This document shows, piece after piece, positions 25,135 through 37,399 of a stretch of DNA of 64,000 nucleotides (positions within the stretch are counted from its first letter, which is position 1; each line of letters starts with the position of its first letter). The stretch comes from Apricaphanius iberus (taxonomy: Eukaryota; Chordata; Actinopteri; Cyprinodontiformes; Aphaniidae). The stretch covers positions 1,550,001-1,614,000 of the forward strand of contig JAPXFQ010002814.1 of the NCBI GenBank assembly GCA_028564705.1, in the 5' to 3' direction. The position numbers and the translations under genes were made by a program. The notes under the pieces are model-generated. The model was not told the origin of the DNA. It did not search any database and saw only the letters and a program-made list of their open reading frames with translations.

Positions 25135-26580
25135 TGATCTGTTAGTTAGAATAGAAGACAATGTCAACAATAAATGTGACATGATTATTCATGTTTGGAT
25201 AAGGCAAAAAGAAGAAATGTTTTTGCATATTTCACAGAATGCATCACAATTGTAAATATGAAATTACTGAATACTCAAGTAAATATTATTCTTCCTTTAA
25301 AGACAAAATTCTCCTTGCATATTATTTTCCCATTAAGCCAAGTCATTGCTTTCAAACAATTTCATCCTATGCACGTAATACCTAGTTTTAGGTAATGTAG
25401 TTGTGTGTTTATCTGTCTTTAAGGTGGACTTTTTCCTGTTGTGTGCATTTACCAGCTTGTCAATTCACCTACTGTGCTTTTTGCTTTTCAGGGGGGAGGT
25501 TGGTGGGTAGAGGGGAGATCATGAAGACGGACGACGCTGTCACACCGGGATGGTGTTTGTCGCAATGCAAGCATTTTCATTCGCTCTATTATCATTACCA
25601 TTGCTGATGTTATTGTTACAACAGCCATCTCAGGAAGTTGTTGAGCTGCTGAGGCCGAAAGGCAGAGAAGTGAAATGGGAAAACTGAGAAATTGAAATTC
25701 AAGAAGCAGACTGTGTTTTGTATAATATCTGCATTTATAGATAATTGGAAGCATGGAGCACGACTGCCGCTCACTCTGAATTTTTTACTGCCACACATGT
25801 GGCCACATTAAAAGAACAAACAGCAACAAAACAGAGTGTTCTCGGTTGATTTATTGTTCCTAAAGAACATTTGTATAGATAATGGACTAATGTCAAACAT
25901 CCTGCAAAACCAAGGGCTTGGGAAACAATTTTCACCTCACAAGTTGCCAAGGCCATGAGCTATAATCGTACACAAAGCATCAAATCAAATTTTGTTAAAA
26001 CGGTGTAAGCATGTTTTGGTGATGGCACACAGACAATAGACACAGTTGAGCTTTCCCATGTTAGCATCGTTTCTCCTCTCCTCCATTTCATTCAGCTGTC
26101 CTTTAGGACTCTGGAACAGGTGTGATAAATGCTACCGTTTAAATCAAAGCCCTCCACTCTCTCCCTCCTCACCCCTCTGGGGAGAAACGGGATGCCTCCA
26201 TGCAGATTGATATCAGGGGGCCCAGCCATCTCCTGCAAGCTCTGACTGATGGTCTGTCTGGATAAAAAATGAACTTTAAATCCACCATTCTTGGTATGAT
26301 TCATGTGCCTCCCCTGTCATCCACACAGACCTTCACTACAGTAACATGCTCTCTGAAAACTGGACATTTTATCATATATGCCAGCTACAATTCCTTCCCA
26401 CATAAGGAAAAATACAGAGGCGTTTGCATTTGGTAGCTTACATCAACCCAACACAAATTTTCCAGAAGGGAACATAATATCAAACATATTTTAACCCTCC
26501 TTAGTAAATGGGAATTCACTACCAACAATCTCAACAAAATGAAATATAATTAAGAATGTATTTATTTCAATAACTCAATT
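25135..26580. other. Unassigned intron sequence
   Basis: A plus-strand cttttcag acceptor-like site precedes an open stretch at 25490-25606, but no coding motif supports an exon. The segment 26080-26320 has mixed, conserved-looking composition. No repeat was recognised. Confidence 0.4.
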
Positions 26581-27433
26581 TAGGGCTCAGCGATATGAGC
26601 TAAAATTAATATTACGATATATTGAGCATTTAACCTCAATAACGGTAAGTGGACGCCCCCCCCTCCCCAATCCTTAAAAAAATAAAATAAAAATTGTGTC
26701 CTTTTCTGTATTCAATGTCTGGTAGTGGCCAAATTAGCTCAATGTTCTACGATGGCTTTTTGCTATTGAACGGCTTCAAACAGCCTTTTAATTCAGTGTT
26801 TCATTCCCAGTCCTTTCTTTATTTCTTAAGAGTCCAGTTTAAACTCAGAAGTGATCACACAGACCCGATGAGGTGAAGAGGTGACAGGGGATGAGTGAAA
26901 TCAGTGATTTTAGTGTAGAGTTATTTATTTTAGAAAATATTTTACATCGGAGCATAGGCGGCGGCTTCAGGCAGCAACACAATCTCTGCTCCGCCTGAGC
27001 CGGACCTGTTCGGGCGCGGCTCTTGTGTTAGAAACGCTCTGGTTCGGCAGCAGATCCGTTGCTGCAGTAACAAACATATGTGTTCCACTTTAGAGTCTAA
27101 CTGTCCAATGACACCATAAAACGTTAGTTTATTTGTTGCTAGTCGCATTTTTCTTAAAAAATGTTGGTAGAAGAGTCTGAACTCTTGCTAAATATAGCTA
27201 CATATCGGCTGCATTAGCAGCGCTTCCCTGCTCTGGATGTGAAATGACTGTGCGTAGTCGTGTGACTCAAGGAGACACTAATTTCTTAAAGGGACAGGAG
27301 CACCACTAAACTAAAACACATCTTTTCTTGTTTGTTTTTTTTACATACCAAATTAACCGGCATGGGCAAAATTACATTGGTAACAGTCATAAATTTTAGT
27401 ATCGTTAAATCTTCGGTACACCGCCCAACCCTA
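26581..27433. mobile_element. 853-bp hAT-type MITE
   Basis: The left end is tagggctcagcgatatgagc and the right end, reverse complemented, is tagggttgggcggtgtacc. The 8-bp flanks are ACTCAATT (26573-26580) and ATTCAATT (27434-27441), which match at seven of eight positions. No transposase is present. The end type is the same TAGGGxTxxGCGxTxT family class as 8143-9293, although the interiors differ. Confidence 0.85.
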
Positions 27434-29816
27434 ATTCAATTGACAAAGTTAAATTAATTTATTATTTAGATTCACTGAGGACAGAATAATGCCAAGCTCT
27501 TTTGTTTATTATGTCTTATTAGTCAAAAGAAAATGTGAATGTTACATAAAACTAATAAAAAAGGATTTAAATACAAAAATACTGTGCAATAGCACATACA
27601 ATCACGGGGAAGATTGCTAACTTGACAGTTGTATAGCCAGTCAACAAGATGGGTGAGCAACCAAAAGCCATAAAGGCTAATAGAGTGTTGTATCTAAGCT
27701 TAGAAATGCAATGTTTAATTGAAGAAAACTGTGTGGTAGGGCAAAATGTCTCAACCTCTAAAGGATAACCCTTCTATAGATTGAGGGAAATTTTCTGTGT
27801 GAAGTGAATCTGCCAGACATAAAATAGACATATAGACATAATTCTCAGTATGTAGATATTTCTATATTCAAAATATAAATATGTCTTATGAAATATTCTA
27901 CTTGGTCATACTTATCAAATTTAGAAGAATATGTAGCTGTGAAATATACGAGTTTCACCCTTTAAATTAAATTACTGAAATACATCAACTTTTCATACTA
28001 AGTTATCGAAATGCACCTGTAGCATAAAAACTATAAGTATATCTTTAAAATCTTTGGATCTGTGTCATTATTGGCAGAGATTTTGTTCCAACTTCAAAGA
28101 CGTGTTCAACCAATGTTCCTGTTTGGTCCCATCAGCCCTTCCATACCATGATGACTGACAGGCAGACAGAGCGTTGGGGGTCACATTACTCAGAGTTAGC
28201 ATTCTGTTCCTCTTCTTTCCTGCACTAACAACATGGTGAAGCATTGCACTTTGCGCTCCAAACGGGAGAAGGTAGTGTGGGAGGCGGTGGTGCAAAAATG
28301 TAAAACACAGTCCCAGCTCTGGACTCCAATTAATTTGCCATTTGAAAGTGGAAAAACAGAAATAAATATATATTTATATAGTTGCCAAGGAGGATAATTG
28401 CAAATAAATTAGCTTTAACGTCTCACTTTAGCCGACTACAGAAGAGAAGTCACGCTTGAATCAAAAGAAGACAGCATATTTTCACACTGCTTCAAAACCT
28501 ATGTGGGGAATTAGAACTTTGCAATTTCTCTTTTTGCAAAACAAGTCAAGGGTGTGAAGTCGTCATGTTCAGTCGTCTTCTTTGGGGAGGAGTCACAGTG
28601 AATCAGTAAATAAAGCCTTTTCAGTAAAGCTTCCAACATCACTGGGACAGCATTCCTGGAACTGCACACTATTAAAACTTCATAGGGCTAAGGCCATTGA
28701 GGGAATTTAGCAGAACATTATTAAAAACATACGCTGTGTTTTTTTGCATTTGTTAAACTAGAGTGTTTTTTCTCTTAAAGTAGAAAAAAGAAGGAGTAGC
28801 AATGTATTTGTAAATGCAAGACTGGAGCTCTATGACAGATATAGTTCAGAAACTTGAGAAGTACAAAAAACCTGAACAATAGATGGGGGGGGGGGGGGTA
28901 GGTGAATTCAATATTTGTCAAATAAGTTCCCAATAAACCATATTGACACTGCAGTGGGACATTGGAAGTCATCCAAAATGTGGACTTTTGAGAGATACCA
29001 TGGAGTGCACCAATTATGCAGTTTACTCTCGATTATATGCAATGTTGTGCACATGTGTTACCCGTGGGGGTAATATTATAATAGGAGGGCTGAGAAAGCA
29101 TCAGGAAGAAGGACATCTGGGTAGAACTAGGGTGCAGTAGCATCATGATTGCCTTGACACTTTTTTTCCATTTTTCACTGAGGACTGTAGGGAGGCCTTT
29201 CCTGCTGTGATGGGGGCCAAACATACTATGCTCAAAATTAAATCTGTAAAGTGAAATTCCCTAGGCAACAAAACTAGAAAATATTTTCTGACATCTAATG
29301 CTGCTATTTCACATAGCCTTTATGACAGACATCAAGCCCCAGCAGTTGATGGAACCAATTCCAAGGTTACAGTCAATCGAAGCATTTTCTGATGAAACTG
29401 ACACCCTTGGAGGCTGAAAATAAGACAACCCCAGTAGTATAAGAAACCAGAGCCATTTGTCCTTGATCAAAAGGTATTAAAACTATAAAACACATGTATT
29501 AAGAGACTGAATGAGGTGAAGAAAAAAAAACTCAAACAAATATTGATTTAAGGCTAGCTTTTATATGAGTAAATTGATGGGATTTGTTTCAACTCCATTC
29601 ATGAAAGAACACTTATTTTATTTACTTAACATGCTCTGCGGCATATTTTAAATGTCAGAGCAGAATTCATGCACAAAGTGCAGCAAGGCAATTTAGAAAG
29701 AGTGTTTTAATATCAAATTCCTCCACAATAGATTTACCATTTCCCCCACTTTGGCTGAGACATCCTGGCAGATATTTCCCTCTGGAAACCAGATAGACAG
29801 AGATGGAGGTACTTAC
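27434..29816. other. Unassigned intron sequence next to the MRH exon
   Basis: A 14-bp G-run lies at 28885-28898. No gene or repeat beyond that is supported. Confidence 0.4.
28885..28898. repeat. Poly(G) run
   Basis: Fourteen consecutive G on the plus strand. Confidence 0.9.
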
Positions 29817-29888
29817 CCTAATGACACCTCTGTTCCTTCTGTGTTCTTTTGCGACACCATATTGAATGGGCAAAGGGTATACTGGTAC
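29817..29888 (-). CDS. MRH-domain gene, internal exon A (glucosidase II beta-like)
   Basis: A 72-bp minus-strand exon with acceptor tttcctttccag and consensus donor gtaagt. The first base closes a codon begun upstream. Then come 23 codons and two bases (GG), which combine with the first base of the exon at 6822-6921 into a glycine codon. The peptide begins YQYTLCPFNMVSQK and ends EVSLG. This is the MRH motif Y-x-Y-x-L-C-P-F-x-x-V-S-Q. The Gln is one of four sugar-contact residues known in MRH domains, and the Cys pairs with a Cys expected just upstream. Junction with the next exon gives SLG-TWGMW, matching SLG-TWGSW of vertebrate glucosidase II beta as recalled. That protein is an ER-lumen subunit acting on newly made N-glycans. 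GNPTG (gamma subunit of GlcNAc-1-phosphotransferase) has the same fold but fits less well. Upstream exons were not identified with confidence. Confidence 0.8.
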
Positions 29889-32800
29889 CTGGAAAGGAAA
29901 TGGAAAGCAAAATGTGTTTAGTAAATGAGATGGTACAGATGGTCTTACTTTTATGTCGGGAAACTTCCTTTTTTTTTTACTCAGAATGCACTTGGTAGAT
30001 TTCCTCTAAGACTTTGATGAAAATAAAATTTGCTGGCATTTGCGGATATTACTGGCAGATAGCAGCTCACCACAGATGTTCAGCATGAGTAAAAATGGCA
30101 GCTAATATGTATCATAAATTTTTTACCAGAACACAGTTATTTCTCTCTGCTAGACTTAGATACACATCTGATTATTGCCAGAAATCTTGGTATGAATAAT
30201 AAAGCCCTCCTATCAAGCAGTATGTTTCAGTATTAATTACGTATTAAATTCTCATATAGCATCCAGTAGTGATAAATTCAATCATCGTTATCATCCAACT
30301 CCAATTTTTACCATCTTTTCACTGTTTAAAAGTCTCTAGCAGCTTTCCGTCTCGTCTTTCCTGCAAACAACATTTTGGCTTTTTTTCCACCCAATGTCAA
30401 GTAAGATTTTTTACTCCAACTCCGATCTTAAAATGGTGTGGAATGAGCCAATCACACATACAAATCAAGTACTGATGCTAAACTGGTCGTGAGTTAAGTA
30501 CCAAAGAAGCTCCAGGACAACTGATGTCCCGCTCCGAATGTATGCTATGTCCATTCATTTACCAGCCTGCAAATGATGACTAAATCACTGGCATGGGTTG
30601 GATAATCTTTGACTGAACAGTGCGAGTACATTCTGTGCTTCTCTTGGCTGACGTCTCTGGAGTCATCTCAAACTCCTCCAAATGAGCAACTCAGTCAGAG
30701 AGAAACCTCTGGAAACTCAGAAAACTTTCAGTAACTTTAAGGGCTGTTTCGTTAAATATCGGGTTGCTTAATACACATAGTGGCCTCCAAGCTCCATTCC
30801 TAGCACAATACAAAAACATATACATGCATATATCCTAATCCTGACTCCTAAAGTCAACACGAGTGTTAGAGCGTACATCTATTCTCCTAAATAAGCAGAA
30901 ACAGTTGCCATGAATCAGTTAGCTACTGGAGCTTTGAAAACTGAAGCAGGATTAAGAGCAGACAAAAGAAAAAAAAAAGGAGCAAAATGTCACTAAACTG
31001 AGGGGAGGTTTATCCTAACAAAGCCCTTAACATGAAACAGGTCAAATGAATGAAGGTACAGTCTGTAGTTAGCTCACGAATGGTAAGCTGAAAGACTGAA
31101 ACAGAATACAAAAGGGGTGCCATGAAGGGCACAGAAAACACAGATTTTATAAAGCATTTGGTCAGATTTGTATGTACAGGGATAACATATAATCAGCAAC
31201 TGTAGAGTCAATAAACTGCTGGTCTGTTTCTGGAACTGACAGGTTTTCAATAGGATTTAAGTATGAGTACTGAGAAGGCAACAGAGGAAAGTTGAGTTTG
31301 TATCTGCGGAACCATTTTTGAGATTATTTGGCCAACATTATAATCCTTTTCCTTGTTTCTCTTATAACAAGTTTACGATGCATGCAGTCTAAATACATCT
31401 CCAGGGGATTTAAAGTGGAAAAACGCTCACAGCATCAGAGATCCTCAACCATGCTAAACAGCATTCAATTGCTTTTTAAATGTCCTGCCTTTGTTTTCAA
31501 ACCAGACATACCTCGACTGTTTGTTGCTGCAATTCTCACTTTCACTATGATTTGACCAAAGTTCACAATTTCCAGTAGACTTGAATAAATTTAAATTTGT
31601 GATGATAGGAGAAGAAAGGGCTTTTGGTACGCCTTACAACCAACACGTTAGCATGTAGTTGGTCTCTGATGCGTGGTATATAGACTTCAGTGATGCCCAG
31701 ATGCCATGCTGTGCTCCAGTTCTATAACCTGAGCAATTTTCACCTCCCATAATTACTCCCTTACTAAAAGCTACATTTATTTTATAGCTTTCCGATCATC
31801 TTTGTTGAAGGTGCCAATCAATGTGGTTTTGGAAAGACTTATTTCCAGCCAAGACTTTAATCAAAGTGATGCGGTGGTATGAACTTAAACAGGCGGATCA
31901 TTCTCGACAAACAAAACTAATATTGTTATATTGATGTATTTTCAAAGTATGTGTTTCCAGCAGTACGTATTGGGTTTCCACATACATTTTAATCCTGATG
32001 AAACAAGAGATTTAAAAAAAGATGACACAGTTTGAAACACAAGTCTAATCTTAGCATTTGACAGCAAATACATTTCATACAATCACATACCACATCTTTA
32101 TATCTTTATTTGACCAGAGGCAAAGAGTACTGTGAAAACCATAAAAAAAACGTTCTGGTATAAATAAATGACAGAGCTGTTGCTACCTATTGCTACTTAA
32201 ATCCAACATTTTGTCAGGAGATTTACTGATCCCATGGAAAAATAATCATTGATTTTAAGGGATGTAAAACAACAGATAGAAAAGTGTGTGTAAATAGGAA
32301 TTTTTCTTTACTTAAAGGCTACCCAATGAGACAAAGAAAGAATGGCATGGAGCTACCAATTATCCCACCACCGACAGCTCTTTCACTTGGGCAAAGACGA
32401 ATCTAGAGAGTTAACACTTAGGCGAAGACATCAGTAATGTACTTGGTGCCGGGGAGTTGAAGCATGATCACTCAGCCCAGAAGCAAATTGATCAAAGACC
32501 TTGATGGAGAAGCTGACGGGGTAAAAGGCAGACAGACTTTTTTTCACTGACACATGAAGCATTATACAGACTATATAGACTTCCATGAAAGAACAATAGG
32601 ATGTTGAATTGAGGGAAAGAGAAAGAGACAGAATGAGTGAGAAAAGAGGGAGGATAAAATGTAGAAATATATGTGGGTTTGAAAGTCTGAGAGGGATCAA
32701 GAGCTGCATAAAAGATGGGAATAAATGTTGAACATCAGAAACAGAATAAAACCAGAGAGGTATGCTGTTATCCTTATTTGTCCAACTTACAGATGTAGTA

Positions 32801-32971
32801 TCTTTCACAACTTTAGAGGCAGTCTTGAAAAATTATCACCATAGTCAATCAATGCTGCTGTAAAATATGGGTTCAGCCAGTTTTTTAATTGCACTCCAGG
32901 TCTTTACAGGTGTAATCCCAATGCAATTTACAAAACAAAAGCATCCAATTTAATATCCACTCATGAAAAAT

Positions 32972-32974
<3 letters not shown>
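29889..32974. other. Sequence upstream of the MRH exon, no firm exon
   Basis: Two phase-compatible minus-strand candidates were seen (31512-31579 and 32786-32818) but lack homology support. No repeat was recognised apart from short A/T runs. Confidence 0.35.

Positions 32975-33037
<63 letters not shown>
32975..33037. repeat. (AT)n microsatellite
   Basis: A 63-bp uninterrupted alternating A-T run. Confidence 0.95.
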
Positions 33038-33042
<5 letters not shown>

Positions 33043-34124
33043 CTCAGAGGTTGCACTTTTGTCCGTCATGTTGATTGACAGTCAAAATAATTTTTTATCT
33101 GTCAAATTTTGGGGGGCTTGCCTATCTCTAGCAATCAATGGTATCTGTTAAGTAGTATTCTATAAAAACAACCTGACCAGAGAACTACATATATAAGTGA
33201 AATTAAACACTTGCGTTAATATTAGAATACCTGCTGCAGTTCCTGTACGGTATGGAACGAAAATGCTCACTTTTCCTTTTTTTCCGTAATCTAATAGTTG
33301 GATGTTGCAGACGTTATTTGACATGAGGTTTTGGATTTCTTTCCGCAGACAGAATAGATTATCCCCATGGGTAATCATAGCTGTTGATCTGCAGGTAGAA
33401 TCCGTGCTTCGCTCCACTGGAAACTGCAGTTACGTTATTCACTTCAGACAACAAGTTTAACATGAGGAAATATTTCTCCCATTGTAGCGACCAAGTTGAA
33501 GACTCTCAGAACGAACGATTTCCTGATGCGTAAAGTACTGGAGGAGCGCCTTTGGGTAAAAGCTGCTGCAGGTGGTGCACAACATCTGTCTTTGTCGCAC
33601 ACCAGGCTCTATGGCGCGTATCTAACCAGGCGCACTGGGATGGATGGACTGAACCTGTCCAAGTTGAAACGTGCCGCTTACCCGATAACCACTGGAGAAA
33701 TGAACCAGACCCCCTGCGACCTTTCAAGAAAAGCAGGATAAATAACGATTTAATAATGGATTAAATGTATTTACCTGGACTCAGTGCATAGAGCTGAAAA
33801 AAAATGTAATCTTTGCATCATGTAAAACTGTCAGAGTTGTGAAAACGAATCCGTAAAATGACGGCTCGACCTCCAGATTTTTCTGTCACCGTTTTAAAAA
33901 ACCGGTGAAATACGGAGTATATTCAGCTAGTCCTTACATATTAACAGTTCCCTTTCGTGCTATGAAAAAGAAACAACTTCAAAACAATACAGGTAAAAGC
34001 AGTTAAAGGAACTGTTATCAACAAGAAGTCTGCCAGTTGAAAAAATAAAAGAATAGCTGGTTTAAACGGTTGTAGGAACTGTGAAAAAGTTTTTTAAGTC
34101 CAGCAGTACTTTTATTATCCATCT
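33038..34124. other. Unassigned, with a GC-richer two-strand open patch
   Basis: Between about 33490 and 33760 the composition is GC-richer than its surroundings. Frames are open on both strands (plus 33496-33741, 81 codons; minus 33506-33727, 73 codons). No motif is recognised. A minus frame at 33160-33417 is also open but not recognised. It could be a repeat remnant or an unrecognised exon. Confidence 0.35.
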
Positions 34125-36729
34125 TCTTTTTTTTTTTTTTTTTTTTTTTTTAACGTGTCCTGTCTAGCAGTATGCTACTCAGAATACCAAGTACAAGCCC
34201 AACAGTTTTACTTTCCCAAGCAGAGTATTACAGCTTCGCTGTAGTACGCCACTTGATGTATATGTATGAAAAATCTTTATTAGTGATTACTGTGGGCTGT
34301 GGGTTCAATTTCCTGACGTCATGGACATTAAACTGAGACAAGAAGGGAGAAAGGAAGAAGGTGAAGAAAAGAAACCGGACCAGCAGAGGTGCGAACCGAC
34401 GACACAAGACAGGGAGGCAAACAAAGAACACAAGAAAACATCCCAGTCCTCTACCTCTGCCGGACGGCAGAGAAACAGTAATACAAAACAAAAACAACAA
34501 ACTGTACAGAACCAAAACAATAGTTCGGATCTAGTAGAATAAACTAAGAATTACACATTCACTACACACAAGCATGGATTAATGAAAATAACACAAATGT
34601 TTCTGGTAAGCTCCTGTGAACACCTAACTAATGATGATAACCTCAGCTTAAGATATGTCCGTCCTCACCAATGTCCCCACACCTATGTGTGTGTGCGAGC
34701 ATGCAGGTCTGAATAAGGTTTCCCCATGCAAGTGATTGATAGCTGGTGTAAGGAACCGTCAATCCGTCCTACAGGAATCGGCACAGACATGGAGGAGGCA
34801 AGAGATGTATGCATCCAGGGTCCCATAGAGTACAGAGGCCACAGGCGGATCAGCGCAGGGTCGATCACCCGCCAAGAGGGGAACAGATGGAAGCCCCAGG
34901 GGAACACCCACCAGCCGCAATGCTGGGGCCCGAGAGATCGCAGTGACGAGCCCACGGGCTCCGCCGGTAACCGGCTACGCCAGGGCGGGCCCGGATCAGG
35001 AACCGGAGGTCACGGGTACCAGGGGCACCCTTCCCCATGGGCCCCCGGCCGCCGCCGCAGGCAAGGAGGATCCGCAGCCAACCGACGGACAACACACGCC
35101 GCCGCCACCCCGGACCAATACCCACCGCCAACAACCCGGCCCGCCTCCACACACCCACACGCCAGGGAGCCACAGCGGATGTACGCCCTCCCCAGGCCGC
35201 GCCCAGCCGGCACCTGGACATCCAGATCTTCCAGCTCCCGGGTCCAGATCCCGCCCCACGTAGGGCGCCAAGATCAGGGGCCCAGCCAATGCCGGACAGC
35301 CCCACCAGGCGAACAGACCAGCCAGCAGAAGTCCTGGAACCGGCAGGAGGACTGGGCGCCAGGCACGGTCCCCACCGATCCACCGGACGGCACCAACCTG
35401 TTCTACAACCCCGGCACCCCCAGAAGAGGTGCCCCAGTCAAACCAAGGAGGACGTCGGCCCGAAACAGCGGCCGCCCGACACACCGGACCACCCAGGACC
35501 CGCCCGACATGCACCAGGACCGAGCCGGGCCGCAACCGGGACCCCCGGCCCCAGGCATCGAGAGCCATCATCAACCAGCGGGCAGGAGCAACCATCACCG
35601 ACGGGGAGTGACGGGGAGGGAAGAAGATGCATCAGGCCAGAGAGCAGCCAAACACCCAACCTGACAGGTAGACATAGACAGACAGAGACACTCATACGTA
35701 CCCTCCCTCTCATGCGTACACATTCTTACAAATACAGGACATACGAAAAAAGGACGCTATACACTCATTCATACCCCCCATACGTACACTATACTCCATA
35801 CTCCCAGGCCCAGGGACAGACGCCCCAATAGAGAACCCTGCCCCTGGACCCAGGAGACAGACCCCTTTGCCCACCAGGACGTGGACAAGCAGACCGCCAA
35901 GGCCCCCACACCGGCAAGAGCAGCCCACCAGCCCAGGACCCCGACCAGACGGCGTGATGTTCTATCCGGGCTCCGACCCCTGATGGTCCAACGAACAGGG
36001 GTGTGGAAAGACCCCCCAGCCTCTCTCCCCCAGCTCAATGTGGTGTTGTTGCGTGTTGTTCTAATGTGCACTTAAAACAGAGGGGGGGGACATGGGAATA
36101 CTGCCGGGTACCCCCATCTCCCCCCCCGGGCCCTCGGTGTCTAGATGCGTTTAACCAGTGGGTGCCGGCACCACAGGCGAGGCCCCCACAACGGGCCCCT
36201 ATAGGGGGCCCCCCATGAGGGTCCCCGCCCCCAGCGCCAATGCGCCACACCGCCAGGTCCCTACATGTGCGTTCCATGTAAATGTTGCAAGTGTAAGTGT
36301 CTAAGTTGCTAAATAAAATCGGGACCCAGGCCGCCACCGGGTAGCGAAGACGGAAGCTCCATCCCGCACCCCAGTGACGTGCCCACGTCCCAAGGCCTTG
36401 TGAATGGTAGAATGAAGGAGCAGGTGGACAGAGGCATGGGGATGGGGAGAAAATAACTGGGGTGACCATTGCCAACCCCAGGGAGCCAGCTCCCCTGCTG
36501 ACTCCAATAGGCACCCCCGTTCGGCCCGATCCACCAGGGGTGGGAGGCCCCAGCACGTCAAGCGGCACCCCCGAGCCCCATGGGGGCCCCGGCAATCCAC
36601 CAGCCCCCATGCCAGGGGCATACCTAAATCCTTCCCAACATTCACACTGCTAACAAAACACATGTCACTAGACACCCAGGTTGAGTTTAGCCCCCCCTCC
36701 CCCTCAACGCCCTCCCCCCTCCTGTCCCA
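34125..36729 (-). mobile_element. 2.6-kb GC-rich poly(A) LINE insertion (probably L1 clade), copy 2, with 11-bp target duplication
   Basis: In minus sense the insertion starts at 36729 and ends with a 25-bp A-run (plus-strand T-run 34127-34151). It is bounded by identical 11-bp direct repeats, ATTATCCATCT, at 34114-34124 and 36730-36740. A poly(A) tail, a target duplication and a missing 5' coding part are the mark of target-primed LINE retrotransposition. The sequence is strongly GC- and G-rich in sense, with the same tail as 5024-6167. No reverse-transcriptase domain is present, so only the 3' region was inserted. The GC-rich body gives long overlapping frames on both strands (plus 34726-35664, 312 codons; plus 35037-35831; minus 34996-35598). 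They are Pro/Gly/Arg-rich, have no domain, and are best read as composition artefacts. L1 assignment is inference from tail type. Confidence 0.85.
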
Positions 36730-37047
36730 ATTATCCATCTAAAAGCCAACTATTACTTTATATTATTGGCATGAGCCATAAAACCCAAAAGTCTCAAAGG
36801 TATAAAATATAAAACCCAAATGGCCTTTCTATTGTCTCTCAAAGCAGATCAGTTATTTTCAAAACCACTTTCTGAAGCAAAAGGAGCTTATCGAATCAAG
36901 CCTTCAAAATTAGATATGCACTCCCAAATAAAGATGACATAATCTATTTAATCGACTGTACCTAAATAAATAGGCATTGCCTTTTCAGAAATAAGCTCAC
37001 CTTTCATTTTATAGTCTTGTGGCATACAGATCCAATCGAGAAATTCT
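36730..37047. other. AT-rich spacer
   Basis: About 320 bp with no gene or repeat seen beyond the target duplication at its left edge. Confidence 0.45.
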
Positions 37048-37399
37048 GTGTCAGGATCGCCAGTGGACAGGGAGCGGCGGTCGGGTGAAGTTTGACACTC
37101 CAGGCACGGATGGGAGTCACCCCGGGGTCAAGGCGGCTGGATGGCTCAGGAGACAGGCTGCGGCTGGGAACCGTAGGTGGGTCATGGAGCAAGCTGATGA
37201 GAGGGCGATTGAAGTCGGAACTTCTCTGGTTGACTGGCTGATACGTATGAACGGATCAGGAGCTCTGGACATGGGATAACCGATGACTGAGCGAAGTGAA
37301 GGTGAGTGGAAGCATCTTTTATACTGTGGTGAGTAGAGATATTGTCAGGGAGCTCATCAGACCCAGCTGGTCTGAGTTGGGGCTGATGACTTCCTGACA
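37048..37399. repeat. GC-richer repeat bounded by TGTCAGGA / TCCTGACA
   Basis: A 352-bp segment, GC-richer than both flanks, starts TGTCAGGA and ends TCCTGACA, exact inverted copies. The ends are compatible with a TG...CA solo LTR or with a short-TIR transposon. Flanking direct repeats are not clean (ttctg versus tctgt, offset by one). The interior at 37263-37351 is duplicated at 37765-37853. Confidence 0.45.

Noticed and set aside
25490..25606. Plus-strand exon after a gcttttcag acceptor
   Set aside because: The open stretch has no recognisable motif, the donor is weak, and there is no partner exon.
34726..35831. Frames of 312 and 264 codons on the plus strand and 200 codons on the minus strand as candidate genes
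   Set aside because: They overlap one another inside a LINE insertion defined by a target duplication. They are Pro/Gly/Arg-rich from GC composition and have no domain.
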